Assembly: GCA_030535395.1 (NCBI GenBank)
Contig: JAUNLK010000005.1
Span: 52,384-116,383 of the forward strand
DNA: 64,000 nucleotides
Direction: 5' to 3'
DNA from: Tissierellia bacterium
GTDB taxonomy: Bacteria > Bacillota > Clostridia > Tissierellales > Peptoniphilaceae
The notes under the pieces are model-generated. The model searched no databases. It was not told the origin of the DNA and saw only the letters and a program-made list of their open reading frames with translations. The position numbers and the translations under genes were made by a program. This document shows, piece after piece, positions 1-7,627 of this stretch; the first letter of the stretch is position 1; each line of letters begins with the position of its first letter.

Positions 1-428
1 ATTAAAGCGTCTTTTTTTACATCGTTGTAGTAGTTCTTTCTCCGGCCCTCCAGAATAAAGCCCAGGGACTCATAGAGGGCGATGGCCACGGCATTGTCCT
101 CCCGCACCTCCAGGGTGGCCTTGCGGACCCCCCGCTCATAGAGGCTGAAGAGAAAGTGCTTCATGAGATAGCTCCCGTAGCCATTGCCCCGAAAGTCCTC
201 ATCTATGGCCACATTGCCAATGTGGGCCTCGTCCTCCAAGAGATAGGCCCCGGCGTAGCCCACAATCTGATCGGAGAGGGTGAGGACCTCGTAGTAGCTC
301 AGGGGGCTCTTCAGCTCCAGCTCAAAGGAGCGCCGGGACCAGGGGGAGGAGAAGGTGGCCTCCTCTATGGAGAGCATTCGGTCCAGGTCCTCCAAAGTTG
401 CCGTTCTAGTTTTTTTCAATAGGTCCAT
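1..428 (-). CDS. rimI: Ribosomal protein S18-alanine N-acetyltransferase, partial (runs off the window)
   Basis: GNAT-family acetyltransferase that acetylates the N-terminal alanine of ribosomal protein S18 in the family's best-known member. About 142 codons are present; the C-terminus lies beyond base 1. The acetyl-CoA binding loop RGNGYGSYLM is visible near residue 80, followed by the typical tail NAVAIALYESLGF. The ATG at 428 overlaps the end of tsaB by 23 bp, so the genes are translationally coupled. The order tsaE-tsaB-rimI is a classic conserved operon; tsaD is often next and may lie just outside the window. The assignment rests on family motifs plus this context. Confidence 0.9.
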   Translation of the reverse strand, partial: MDLLKKTRTATLEDLDRMLSIEEATFSSPWSRRSFELELKSPLSYYEVLTLSDQIVGYAGAYLLEDEAHIGNVAIDEDFRGNGYGSYLMKHFLFSLYERGVRKATLEVREDNAVAIALYESLGFILEGRRKNYYNDVKKDAL

Positions 429-1077
429 TCCGTTCCTCGTATTCTCGCATGGCTTGGGTCTTCTGTACATAATTGGGCTCCAGGCTGTAGGGATTGTCCC
501 CGCCCCTCTTCCCATAGGAGTGAAGGCCGTAGCGGCCAATGGCCTCCGCCGTCACCTGGGCGACTCGGTGGGCCACATCTCCAAAGAGCTCTGGATAGGC
601 CCCGTAGCCCGAGCCCAGGACCACGGCCTCCGGGGGAATGTCCAATTCCCCCACGGCAGTAACCCCGTCGGGGACGAGGACTTCCAGCTCCTGCCCCGTC
701 TTCCGGTAGAGGCCCCAGTAGACCCTCTTTCTCCTGGCATCCAGGGCGGGGAGATAGAGGCCGTCCTCCTGGACATAGGCCATGGCCGAAAGGCCCGAGA
801 CCCCAATGACGGGTATGTCCAGGCTGCGGGCCAAAATTTTTGCGGTGATGAGGCTGATTCTCAGCCCCGTATAGGAGCCCGGTCCCACCCCCACGGCAAT
901 GAGGTCCAGCTCCTCTCTGGAAAAGGGGACGTACTTCAGGGCGTCCTCAATGACTTCGGTGAGATACTCCGAGTGCCTCAGCTCCCCGTCCATGGCAAAG
1001 GAGACCAGGGTCTTCTCCCCGTCCAAAATGGCCACGGAGAGCCAAGGGGTGGAGGTGTCAAAGGCCAGTACTTTCAT
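406..1077 (-). CDS. tsaB: tRNA N6-threonylcarbamoyladenosine biosynthesis protein TsaB
   Basis: Non-catalytic partner of TsaD in the complex that makes t6A at position 37 of ANN-decoding tRNAs in the cytoplasm. The 223-residue length is normal for TsaB. The ASKHA-fold N-terminus (KVLAFDTSTPWLSVAI) and the GVGPGSYTGLRI motif near residues 63-74 are diagnostic. The start ATG overlaps the tsaE stop as ATGA, and the 3' end overlaps rimI by 23 bp, so three genes form one tight operon. Confidence 0.95.
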   Translation of the reverse strand: MKVLAFDTSTPWLSVAILDGEKTLVSFAMDGELRHSEYLTEVIEDALKYVPFSREELDLIAVGVGPGSYTGLRISLITAKILARSLDIPVIGVSGLSAMAYVQEDGLYLPALDARRKRVYWGLYRKTGQELEVLVPDGVTAVGELDIPPEAVVLGSGYGAYPELFGDVAHRVAQVTAEAIGRYGLHSYGKRGGDNPYSLEPNYVQKTQAMREYEERNGPIEKN

Positions 1078-1556
1078 CGCTCCCCCTCATACTTCGCCAC
1101 GTGGGCAAGGAGCTCCGCTCCCCGCTCTCCCACGGCGGAAAATTCCAGCTTCCGCCCCGCCCCCTCGTAGTGGATGGTGCACAGCAGATAGTCCTCGGGG
1201 AGAAAGTCCAGGACGCGGCCCGCCCACTCAATGGCACTGACGCCCCCCTGGGAGAGGACCTCCTCCCCGCCAATGGCGTAGAAGTCCCGGGGATCCTCCA
1301 TGCGATAGGCGTCAAAGTGATAGAGATCCAGGGGCCCCCGGTAGATATTCATCAGGGAAAAAGTGGCGCTGCTCACATCCTCCATAATCCCCATGCCCTG
1401 GGCAAGGCCCTGAATCAGGGTGGTCTTCCCCGCCCCCAAGTCTCCGATGAAACACAGTATGTCATCGGGGGCAATGGCGGCGGCCAAATACCGCCCAAAG
1501 TCCCTCATGGCCTCCTCCCCCTGGAGGAAATAACTTATATCGTGGATCGGCTCCAT
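1074..1556 (-). CDS. tsaE: tRNA threonylcarbamoyladenosine biosynthesis ATPase TsaE
   Basis: P-loop ATPase that drives turnover of the TsaB-TsaD t6A complex. Walker A GDLGAGKTT lies at residues 38-46, and a conserved HFDAYR-type motif (LYHFDAYRMEDP) follows near residue 98. The 160-residue length fits. A strong Shine-Dalgarno (AAGGAGGT) precedes the ATG and a TATAAT -10 lies about 25 bp upstream. It is the first gene of the tsaE-tsaB-rimI operon. Confidence 0.95.
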   Translation of the reverse strand: MEPIHDISYFLQGEEAMRDFGRYLAAAIAPDDILCFIGDLGAGKTTLIQGLAQGMGIMEDVSSATFSLMNIYRGPLDLYHFDAYRMEDPRDFYAIGGEEVLSQGGVSAIEWAGRVLDFLPEDYLLCTIHYEGAGRKLEFSAVGERGAELLAHVAKYEGER

Positions 1557-1579
1557 GGCCCACCTCCTTCTAAACTTCT

Positions 1580-1609
1580 ATTATAGTAAAAAACAAAAAA
1601 ACACAACAG
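1580..1609 (-). promoter_or_regulatory. Probable promoter of the tsaE operon
   Basis: On the minus strand a perfect TATAAT lies at 1585-1580, with a weak CTGTTG -35 candidate about 18 bp upstream. The gap to the strong ribosome binding site of tsaE leaves a very short leader. Confidence 0.5.
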
Positions 1610-1612
1610 CCC

Positions 1613-1848
1613 ACCCCTGCCCCCCAAGGGAGAAAAGGGGAGGGCCCAAAGAGAACTCACCCCCTGATCCCGGACCCCGGAGGACGAAAAGCGAAGGGGC
1701 CAAAAGAGAAACCGTCCCCTGATCCTGCCCCCCAAGGGCGAAAAGCCAAGGGCCGCCCCCTGATCCCGGCGCGGACCCCGGAGGGAGAAAAGCGGAGGGC
1801 CGAAAGAGAATCCATTCCCTGATCCCTGGCCCCGGAGGGGGAAAGAAA
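1613..1848. repeat. Imperfect ~40-60 bp tandem repeats
   Basis: About five degenerate units occupy most of the otherwise empty 1557-1886 gap. Each later unit begins CTGATCC, runs through a CCC-CGG-AGG block, then GAAAAG, AGGGCC and AAAGAGAA. Spacing between the CTGATCC copies is about 41-60 bp. No start codon and ribosome site suggests a translated product. The block lies between the tsaE promoter and the htrA terminator; its function is unknown. Confidence 0.75.
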
Positions 1849-1874
1849 AAAGATGCACCTTGAAGTGCATCTTT
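1845..1874 (-). terminator. Rho-independent terminator of htrA
   Basis: AAAGATGCAC (1849-1858) pairs perfectly with GTGCATCTTT (1865-1874). On the minus strand the stem is followed by a run of U. It lies 13 bp past the htrA stop. Confidence 0.9.
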
Positions 1875-1886
1875 ACCCCATTTTCT

Positions 1887-3068
1887 CTAATTTCCCCTGT
1901 AGGGCTGGATCTCCTGGGGCTGGGGACTTCCCTGCACTGGAATGCTGTACTCCTGAAAGGTGAGGCTGAGCTTTTCCTTCTGACCCTCCCGGAGAATTTC
2001 CAGTTCCACCTGATCCCCCACCTGATAGTTGTAGAGGGACTGGCGGAGGCTGCTCATATTGTTCACGGGATTGCCGTCCATGGACAGGAGGACGTCCCTG
2101 CTCCTGAGCCCCGCCTCGGCCGCCGGGGAGCCCGGCTCCACATTGATGATCACCACGCCCTTGCCGTCGGTGCCCAGACTATTGCCCGTCTGCTTCTCCA
2201 GCATGCTCACGGAGTAGCCCCCAATGCCCAGGGCCAGGGTTTGGGTGTTGCCGTGTTCCAGGACCTGCTTCAAAATGGGTTTCACCACATTGACGGGGAT
2301 GGCAAAGCCCAGGCCCTCCCCGCCGGCGATTTTGGCGGAGTTGATGCCAATGACCTCCCCCTGGGCATTTAAGAGGGGCCCCCCGCTATTGCCCTGATTG
2401 ATGGAGGCATCGGTTTGAATGAGGCCCTCCATATAGCCCCCCTGCTCTCCCCCTAGGGAGCGATTGAGGCCACTGATGACCCCGGCGGTGACCGAGCGCT
2501 GGAGGTCCAGCCCCAGGGGATTTCCTATGGCCACGGCCAGGGCCCCAATTTGAATGTTCTCGCTGTCCCCCAGATTCATGGGGGTGAGATCCGTCCGGTC
2601 GATCTTCACAATCCCCAGATCCAGGCCCCCGTCGGACCAGAGGACCTCCCCCTCCTCCTTGCTGCCGTCATTTAAAAGCACCGTCACCTTTTCCCCGGCG
2701 CTGCCCACCACATGGGCATTGGAGACAATGTAGCCCCCCTCATCGGCAATGAAGCCACTCCCCGAGGAGGTGGAGGTGAGGGGCCCAAAGATGGACATCT
2801 GAGTCTTCTCCTGGGTGATCCCCACAGTGGAGGGCATGGCGGCGGTGGCCACGGCGGCCACGGCCCCCATCTCGTCGGTGGTCTTGATCTCCGTGGCCAC
2901 CACCGGGGCCCCCGTCTGGGTCTCGCCCCTGGAATTGTTGAATACATTGGTCACTGCCGAGCCCACAATGCCGCCAATGAGGCTGAAGATAATGGCCAAC
3001 ACAATGGTGCCGCCCCTCCGGGAACGGCGGGAACCGGTGCGAACTCGATATGGATATTCATCGTACAT
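1887..3068 (-). CDS. Membrane-anchored HtrA/DegP-like serine protease
   Basis: Trypsin-like S1C protease with one PDZ domain, expected to degrade misfolded proteins outside the membrane. The 393-residue protein has a basic cytoplasmic N-terminus, one membrane segment (about 21-40), a linker, then the catalytic domain with His119 (SNAHVV), Asp150 (GGLDLGIVKI) and Ser228 (GNSGGPL). A PDZ domain covers about 283-375. The ribosome site AAGGAG sits 6-7 bp before the ATG. A perfect inverted repeat, ATGAAT-g-ATTCAT at 3093-3105, lies just upstream of it and could be an operator or leader element. The upstream neighbour is divergent. Confidence 0.92.
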   Translation of the reverse strand: MYDEYPYRVRTGSRRSRRGGTIVLAIIFSLIGGIVGSAVTNVFNNSRGETQTGAPVVATEIKTTDEMGAVAAVATAAMPSTVGITQEKTQMSIFGPLTSTSSGSGFIADEGGYIVSNAHVVGSAGEKVTVLLNDGSKEEGEVLWSDGGLDLGIVKIDRTDLTPMNLGDSENIQIGALAVAIGNPLGLDLQRSVTAGVISGLNRSLGGEQGGYMEGLIQTDASINQGNSGGPLLNAQGEVIGINSAKIAGGEGLGFAIPVNVVKPILKQVLEHGNTQTLALGIGGYSVSMLEKQTGNSLGTDGKGVVIINVEPGSPAAEAGLRSRDVLLSMDGNPVNNMSSLRQSLYNYQVGDQVELEILREGQKEKLSLTFQEYSIPVQGSPQPQEIQPYRGN

Positions 3069-3185
3069 GTTGCGCTCCTTTACTGATACTTCATGAATGA
3101 TTCATCATGATTTCCGTGTTCTTAAGATACCCCTAGAATATCCAAATCATTTGAATGTATTGTGATTGAACTATAAAAGATTGGA

Positions 3186-3896
3186 ATGGGTATCATTAAA
3201 AAAGAGCGAGGGGGAATCTTTATCGACATTACATTCATCCACCATTCCTGTTACACCGTAGAGACCGAGGACTACTTTTTTGTATTCGACTATTTTCAGG
3301 GGGAACTGATAATCCCCCCACATAAGCAGCTGGTATTTGTGGTCTCCCACAGCCACAGCGACCACTTCCATCCCTCCATCTTTGATTACAAAGACAGGAG
3401 CATATACATCTTATCCTACGACGTCCCCGTGGTGCCGGGACTGGAGCTCATCCGCCTCCGCCCCGGAGATGAGGGGGCCCTGGGGGGCCTCAGCCTCAGG
3501 GCCTTTGGCTCCACCGATGAGGGGATCAGCCTCCTCATTGAGGCGAAGGGCCGGAGGATCTACTTCTCCGGAGACCTGAACTTTTGGCTCTGGCCCCGCT
3601 ACACCGCCACCGATGTGGCCGACATGGCCCGGGACTTCACCCGGGAGGTGGACGCCGCCGCCCTGGGACAGATCGACCTGGCCTTTGGCGTCGTGGACCC
3701 CAGAATGGGGCAGTTCTACCACCTCAGCGGGGAGTACTTTATCAGAAAGCTCAGGCCCCGCCACTTCTTCCCCCTCCACCTCTGGGGGGATTTTGAGCTC
3801 TCCGATGCCTTTAAAGAGAAGTACCAAGGGGAGTATCCAGAAACACAGATCCACAGCCTCCAGGGCGACGGTCAACAATTCACCCTGGACCTTTAG
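3186..3896 (+). CDS. Metallo-beta-lactamase fold hydrolase
   Basis: MBL-fold protein of the UlaG-like/COG2220 type; substrate unknown. The metal motif SHSHSDH is at residues 54-60, with a later GDLNFW segment and a C-terminal FFPLHLWGDFE. The annotated ATG (3186) has only a poor ribosome site and yields a 12-residue basic extension that I do not recognise from this family. A strong GAGGGGGA at 3208-3214 lies inside this extension, 7 bp before an ATC codon at 3222, after which the sequence reads like a typical family N-terminus (DITFIHHS). The true start is therefore uncertain. It precedes the nitroreductase by 15 bp. Confidence 0.85.
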   Translation: MGIIKKERGGIFIDITFIHHSCYTVETEDYFFVFDYFQGELIIPPHKQLVFVVSHSHSDHFHPSIFDYKDRSIYILSYDVPVVPGLELIRLRPGDEGALGGLSLRAFGSTDEGISLLIEAKGRRIYFSGDLNFWLWPRYTATDVADMARDFTREVDAAALGQIDLAFGVVDPRMGQFYHLSGEYFIRKLRPRHFFPLHLWGDFELSDAFKEKYQGEYPETQIHSLQGDGQQFTLDL

Positions 3897-3911
3897 TAAA
3901 GGAGCAGAACA

Positions 3912-4442
3912 ATGGCAGAAAAAGACATCTTGAGAGAAATCATTGCCGGCCGCAGAGCCATCCGCAAATTCACCAAAGACCCCGTGGACACCGCCCTCAT
4001 TGAGGAACTTCTGGTCTACGCCTCCATGGGCCCCAGCAAGGGCAATGCCCACCCCGTGGACTTCATCCACGTCACCGGCGAGGGCAGGGAAAAACTCGCC
4101 GAAATGAGAAGATTCGGCTCCGCCTACCTCAAGGACGCCCCGGGGATCGTGGTGGTCCTGGGAGACAAAAATGTGGACCCCACCTGGATGGAAGAGGCCA
4201 CCATCGCCGCCGCCTACCTGGGACTCCTCCTGGTCTCCGAGGGCCTTAGCTCCAGCTGGATCAATGTCCGCAGCGAAATCGCATCCGACGGAAGAGACGC
4301 CGAAGAATTCGTCCGAGAAGCCCTGAACATCCCCGAAAACTGGGGCGTCCTGGCCCTCATCCCCTACGGCCACCCCGGAGAGAAAGTGAAATCCAAAGAA
4401 CCCTTCGAACTGGAAGACAAACTCCACAGAGAAAAATTCTAA
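3912..4442 (+). CDS. Nitroreductase family protein
   Basis: Small FMN-dependent oxidoreductase of the nitroreductase fold, 176 residues. The N-terminal signature IAGRRAIRKFTKDPVD and the central GPSKGNAHPVDFI segment match the family, as does the C-terminal stretch (ENWGVLALIPYGHPGE). The substrate cannot be told. It follows the MBL-fold gene closely and is probably co-transcribed, ending at a strong terminator. Its 3' half is markedly A/C-rich and G-poor on the coding strand. Confidence 0.9.
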   Translation: MAEKDILREIIAGRRAIRKFTKDPVDTALIEELLVYASMGPSKGNAHPVDFIHVTGEGREKLAEMRRFGSAYLKDAPGIVVVLGDKNVDPTWMEEATIAAAYLGLLLVSEGLSSSWINVRSEIASDGRDAEEFVREALNIPENWGVLALIPYGHPGEKVKSKEPFELEDKLHREKF

Positions 4443-4492
4443 AACCCCAGTTCAATCCCAGAGCCACAACAATTGAAAAGCAGAGCAAAAAA

Positions 4493-4524
4493 GGTTATCG
4501 ATTTTTAGTCGATAACCTTTTTTT
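4493..4524. terminator. Strong terminator, probably bidirectional
   Basis: GGTTATCGA (4493-4501) pairs with TCGATAACC (4509-4517) and is followed by seven T. An A-run on the left side allows use by the opposite strand. Confidence 0.9.
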
Positions 4525-4575
4525 GATTCCCTCTTTCTGCGCCCGCCCCTTCCGAGCTTAAATTGTCTATCTCAT

Positions 4576-4932
4576 TTACAATTGCACAATTTTATTTGCA
4601 ATATCCTCCACAAATCGCCTATCGTGTTCCACAAATAGAAGTGTGGGCTTTGATTCCTCTATGATTTCCTCAATCTGCATTCTGGATATGACATCAATAT
4701 AATTCAATGGCTCGTCCCAAACAAATAAATGAGCTGGTTTTGACAAGCTCACCGCAATTAGCACTTTCTTCTTTTGTCCATCACTGTAATTCTCCACATC
4801 CACTTCAAATAATTCCCTTGAAAAATCCAACTTCCTGAGAATTGTTTTACACAGAGTTTCATCCACATCTTGCTTGAAATGCAAATACCCCCTCCACTGC
4901 TGTGAACTGTGGAGGGGGTATTTGCAACTCAA
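4576..4932 (-). pseudogene. C-terminal remnant of an ABC-F ATPase (Lsa/CplR-like)
   Basis: Only the last ~95 residues of an ABC-F protein remain: a variant signature YSDGQKKKVLIA, Walker B HLFVWDEPLN and the H-switch LFVEHDRRF. ABC-F proteins of the Lsa/CplR group rescue ribosomes from lincosamide, pleuromutilin and streptogramin A drugs; full-length members have about 490 residues and two ATPase domains, so this piece cannot be active. The DNA is clearly AT-richer than its neighbours, suggesting transfer. The first ~20 codons of the open frame are simply the hairpin at 4881-4927, so homology begins only about residue 21. No ribosome site suits a start here. Confidence 0.85.
4881..4927. repeat. 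Perfect 18 bp hairpin element at the broken end of the ABC-F remnant
   Basis: Arms at 4881-4898 and 4910-4927 are exact complements (TGCAAATACCCCCTCCAC), loop 11 nt. There is no U-run on either side. The outer part, GGGGGTATTTGC, recurs at the hairpin at 63954-63988, and the ACCCCC start resembles ends of IS3-family elements. Confidence 0.8.
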
Positions 4933-4961
4933 GGATTCTTTTTATTGGCTATGGATGGTTT

Positions 4962-6758
4962 TTAGATGAGATTGTACTCTCTGAGCATGCCCTCTATTTC
5001 TGTGCCTCCGATGAGTTGGGCCACTTGGGCCACTTTGTCCAGGGGCAGGTTTAGCTCGGGGCGCTCTCCGTCGTTTAGGGCGCTGGCTCCTGCCAGGAGG
5101 TAGCGGATGTCGTAGCGGGAGGCGAAGACTTCGGGGACTTTCTTTTCCACGCCTGTGAGGACGTAGACGGCTTCCATGGCGCAGCGGCCGGAGTACTCGG
5201 TGGTGAAGACGGTGTCTCTGCCGGGATTGTCCAGGGTTTCCACGAATTGTCCCAGGAAGGCGAAGTTCTGGGCTCCGTGGGGCACCACATAGGGGCGGTC
5301 GCCGAAGCTTCTGGGCATGAATTGGGCGGTGATATAGGGCATGAAGACGGGGATGGTGCTGGTTTCATTGGCCAGTCGGTGGATCTCCTCTTCGGGGACG
5401 CCCAAGTGGTAGAGCCACTCCTGGGCGATTTCCCTCCCGGTGCACTCTCTCATGGGTTTTTGGATGTAGTCTCCCGCCACATCGGTGAAGAGGCCGTAGA
5501 CCCACACCACAATCTCATCCTCCGGCTGGTCCATGTACTGGCCCTGTCGGTTGATGGTCCAGCTCATGAGCCACTGGGAGTCCAGGGCCGTGACAATGCC
5601 CCCGGTGACCACCTTTCCGGTGTAGGGGTCCCTCTGGGTGATTTTTTGGATGTAGTCGGCAATCTCCCGGCTCTTGACGGTGACGGTGGCAGACTCCCAA
5701 TTGCTCTTTTCCACCTCCGAGGTGAAGATCTCCGGCCGCCCAAATTCAGGGGACTTCTTGGCCAGATTTTTCCAGAGGCCGAAGCTCTTCTCCTGGTCCA
5801 CTTGGAGATTGGGGGCGTGGTCGTTGTCCCCATAGGAGGAGGCCTCCACCAGGGAGCCCGTGGTCACAAAGACCAGGTCGTTTTCCGTGAGGTCGATGGA
5901 GCGGTCCGCCCCCGTCCTGGGGTCCTGGGCGATGATTTTGGTGGCCACTTTTTTCTCGGGGGAGAGGTCAAACTCCATGTCCAGGACTTCAAAGTGGTAG
6001 TCGAATTGGACCCCCTGCTCCCTCAGCCAGTCGGTCATGGGCACCACAATGGACTCGTACTGATCGTAGCGGGTGAATTGAAGGGCCGACAGGTCGGGGA
6101 GGCCTGCCACGTGGTGGATGAAGCGGTTGATATAGAGCTTCAGTTCCAGGACGGAGTGCCAGTTTTCGAAGGCAAACATGGTCCTGTAAAAGGTCCAGAA
6201 GTCGCTCTCCAAAACCTCATCGGAGAAGACCTCCTCCACGGAGACTCCCTGGAGCTTTTCGTCGGGGGTGAGGAGGAGGTGGATGATCTCCCGGATCCCC
6301 TCCTTGGACAGATTGAATTTCCCATTGTCGTGGCGCTGGCCCCGGTTTTTGGTAATCCGGCAATTGCTGTAGTTGGGATCGTCTAAATTGGTGTAGTAGA
6401 GATAGTCCAATATGCTCATGGAGGGATCCTCTCGGGAGGGAATCACGCTGAAGAGGTCCCAGAGGACTTCAAAGTGGTGGCCCGTTTCCCGGCCCCCTCG
6501 GGCCACATAGTTGCCATCTGCAAGTAGCTTGCCGTCCAACGCCCCGCCGGCCAGGTCGTCCTTTTCCAAGAAGTGAATTTTGCCGGGGTCCATTTTGGCA
6601 TCCTTGATTAAGAAGCCCGCCGTGGCAAGGCCCGCAATCCCACTTCCCACAATATAGGCCCTCTTGTCGTCGATGCCCTGGGGCTTTCTGGAATTGACCA
6701 GGCGGTCGTAGTCCCCATTGCCCAAGCGAAGGCGTTCATCAAATGTTTTCATTTCCAC
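4962..6758 (-). CDS. ohyA: Oleate hydratase (myosin-cross-reactive antigen family)
   Basis: FAD-dependent enzyme that adds water to cis-9 unsaturated fatty acids, detoxifying host-type lipids. The 598-residue length fits. The FAD site GSGIAGLATAGF is at residues 38-49 and the family block RGGRETGHHFEVLWDLF at about 87-103. In the well-studied members this block reads GGREMEN and its second Glu is catalytic; here that position is Gly93. The GTG start has AGGAGG 7 bp upstream and an ATG two codons later. The tetR gene directly upstream on the same strand is the likely regulator. Confidence 0.93.
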   Translation of the reverse strand: MEMKTFDERLRLGNGDYDRLVNSRKPQGIDDKRAYIVGSGIAGLATAGFLIKDAKMDPGKIHFLEKDDLAGGALDGKLLADGNYVARGGRETGHHFEVLWDLFSVIPSREDPSMSILDYLYYTNLDDPNYSNCRITKNRGQRHDNGKFNLSKEGIREIIHLLLTPDEKLQGVSVEEVFSDEVLESDFWTFYRTMFAFENWHSVLELKLYINRFIHHVAGLPDLSALQFTRYDQYESIVVPMTDWLREQGVQFDYHFEVLDMEFDLSPEKKVATKIIAQDPRTGADRSIDLTENDLVFVTTGSLVEASSYGDNDHAPNLQVDQEKSFGLWKNLAKKSPEFGRPEIFTSEVEKSNWESATVTVKSREIADYIQKITQRDPYTGKVVTGGIVTALDSQWLMSWTINRQGQYMDQPEDEIVVWVYGLFTDVAGDYIQKPMRECTGREIAQEWLYHLGVPEEEIHRLANETSTIPVFMPYITAQFMPRSFGDRPYVVPHGAQNFAFLGQFVETLDNPGRDTVFTTEYSGRCAMEAVYVLTGVEKKVPEVFASRYDIRYLLAGASALNDGERPELNLPLDKVAQVAQLIGGTEIEGMLREYNLI

Positions 6759-6780
6759 AATTGTACCTCCTATGATTTCT

Positions 6781-6827
6781 CAAGTTTCTGAACTTGCTTC
6801 CATCATAGGTCCCCCAGTGCCGCACTG
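6781..6827. promoter_or_regulatory. Candidate operator pair upstream of oleate hydratase
   Basis: Two perfect palindromes lie in the 179 bp gap between tetR and ohyA: CAAGTT-tctg-AACTTG (6781-6796) and CAGTGC-c-GCACTG (6815-6827). TetR-family repressors typically bind such dyads; the first is about 22 bp upstream of the ohyA start. Assignment to the adjacent regulator is inference. Confidence 0.45.
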
Positions 6828-6937
6828 CCATGGATGATCCCCGGCGGATGTTGGACTTTTGGGGGCAGCTGCCGAAATGTATCATTTTCCAACAGTGGGG
6901 CCAAATGCACAGAACTCCCCCGCTCCTTGGCCTCTGC

Positions 6938-7531
6938 CTAGTTTTTGGGCAGGGGGTCGGTTTTGCCCAGTTCCTGGCTGATTCTCAGGGAGCGCTCGAT
7001 ATTGCCATCAAATAATTTCCCCGTCCGGAAAATTATGGCCTCATAGGAGGCCTCCATGCCCTCCTCCATCCACTGGATCAAGAGCCCCGCCAGGGCCGCC
7101 TGGTAAAAGGCCACAATGAGGGCTCTGTCCCCCTCCTGGGCCCGGATCCCCTTGAGCTCACACTCCTGATCCACGTACTTTTTCATAACCCCGTGGCAGA
7201 TTCGGTGGAGATAGTGGTCCACCTCCTCCTTGTCCATGGACTTGAACATATTCTGGGCCACCCGCTTCTTCTCTAAAATAAAGGAGAGGGCGTGGATGAG
7301 GCTCTCTTCCCAGGAGGAGTTGGCGTGGAACTCTTGGTCCAATTTGTCCAGTTCGTCCTGTAGGATTTCCCGGACCAACATGTAGATGTCCTCGTAGTGA
7401 TAGTAAAAGGTGTTGCGATTGATCTCGCAGCGCTGGGCCAATTTGCCAATGGTGATGTCTTTAAAGGGCTGAGTTTCCAGCATCTTTAAAAATTCCTCTT
7501 TAATGAGCTCCTTGGTGTACTGCTTTGCCAC
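6938..7531 (-). CDS. TetR/AcrR family transcriptional regulator
   Basis: 197 residues with an N-terminal helix-turn-helix (ITIGKLAQRCEINRNTFYYHY, about 26-46) and a helical ligand-binding C-terminus of the DhaS/TetR_C type. The GTG start follows AAGGAGG with 6 bp spacing. It sits upstream of the oleate hydratase on the same strand, so it probably senses fatty acids and controls that gene; this role is inferred from context only. Confidence 0.9.
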   Translation of the reverse strand: MAKQYTKELIKEEFLKMLETQPFKDITIGKLAQRCEINRNTFYYHYEDIYMLVREILQDELDKLDQEFHANSSWEESLIHALSFILEKKRVAQNMFKSMDKEEVDHYLHRICHGVMKKYVDQECELKGIRAQEGDRALIVAFYQAALAGLLIQWMEEGMEASYEAIIFRTGKLFDGNIERSLRISQELGKTDPLPKN

Positions 7532-7627
7532 AAAATCCCTCCTTTCCCTTCAGTTTCCACCGCCGGCTTCCCCCCGGGCCGGGCCAGCCCTGTGGGTGGG
7601 GCCGCCCCAGGGCCACTGCCTTTGGAT

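Noticed and set aside
1613..1848. CRISPR array
   Set aside because: The units vary in length and sequence throughout; there are no identical repeats, no unique spacers of constant size and no cas genes.
4881..4927. Ordinary rho-independent terminator
   Set aside because: The stem is very strong but neither side has a U-run, and its sequence is shared with a second hairpin in the window, so an element is the better reading.
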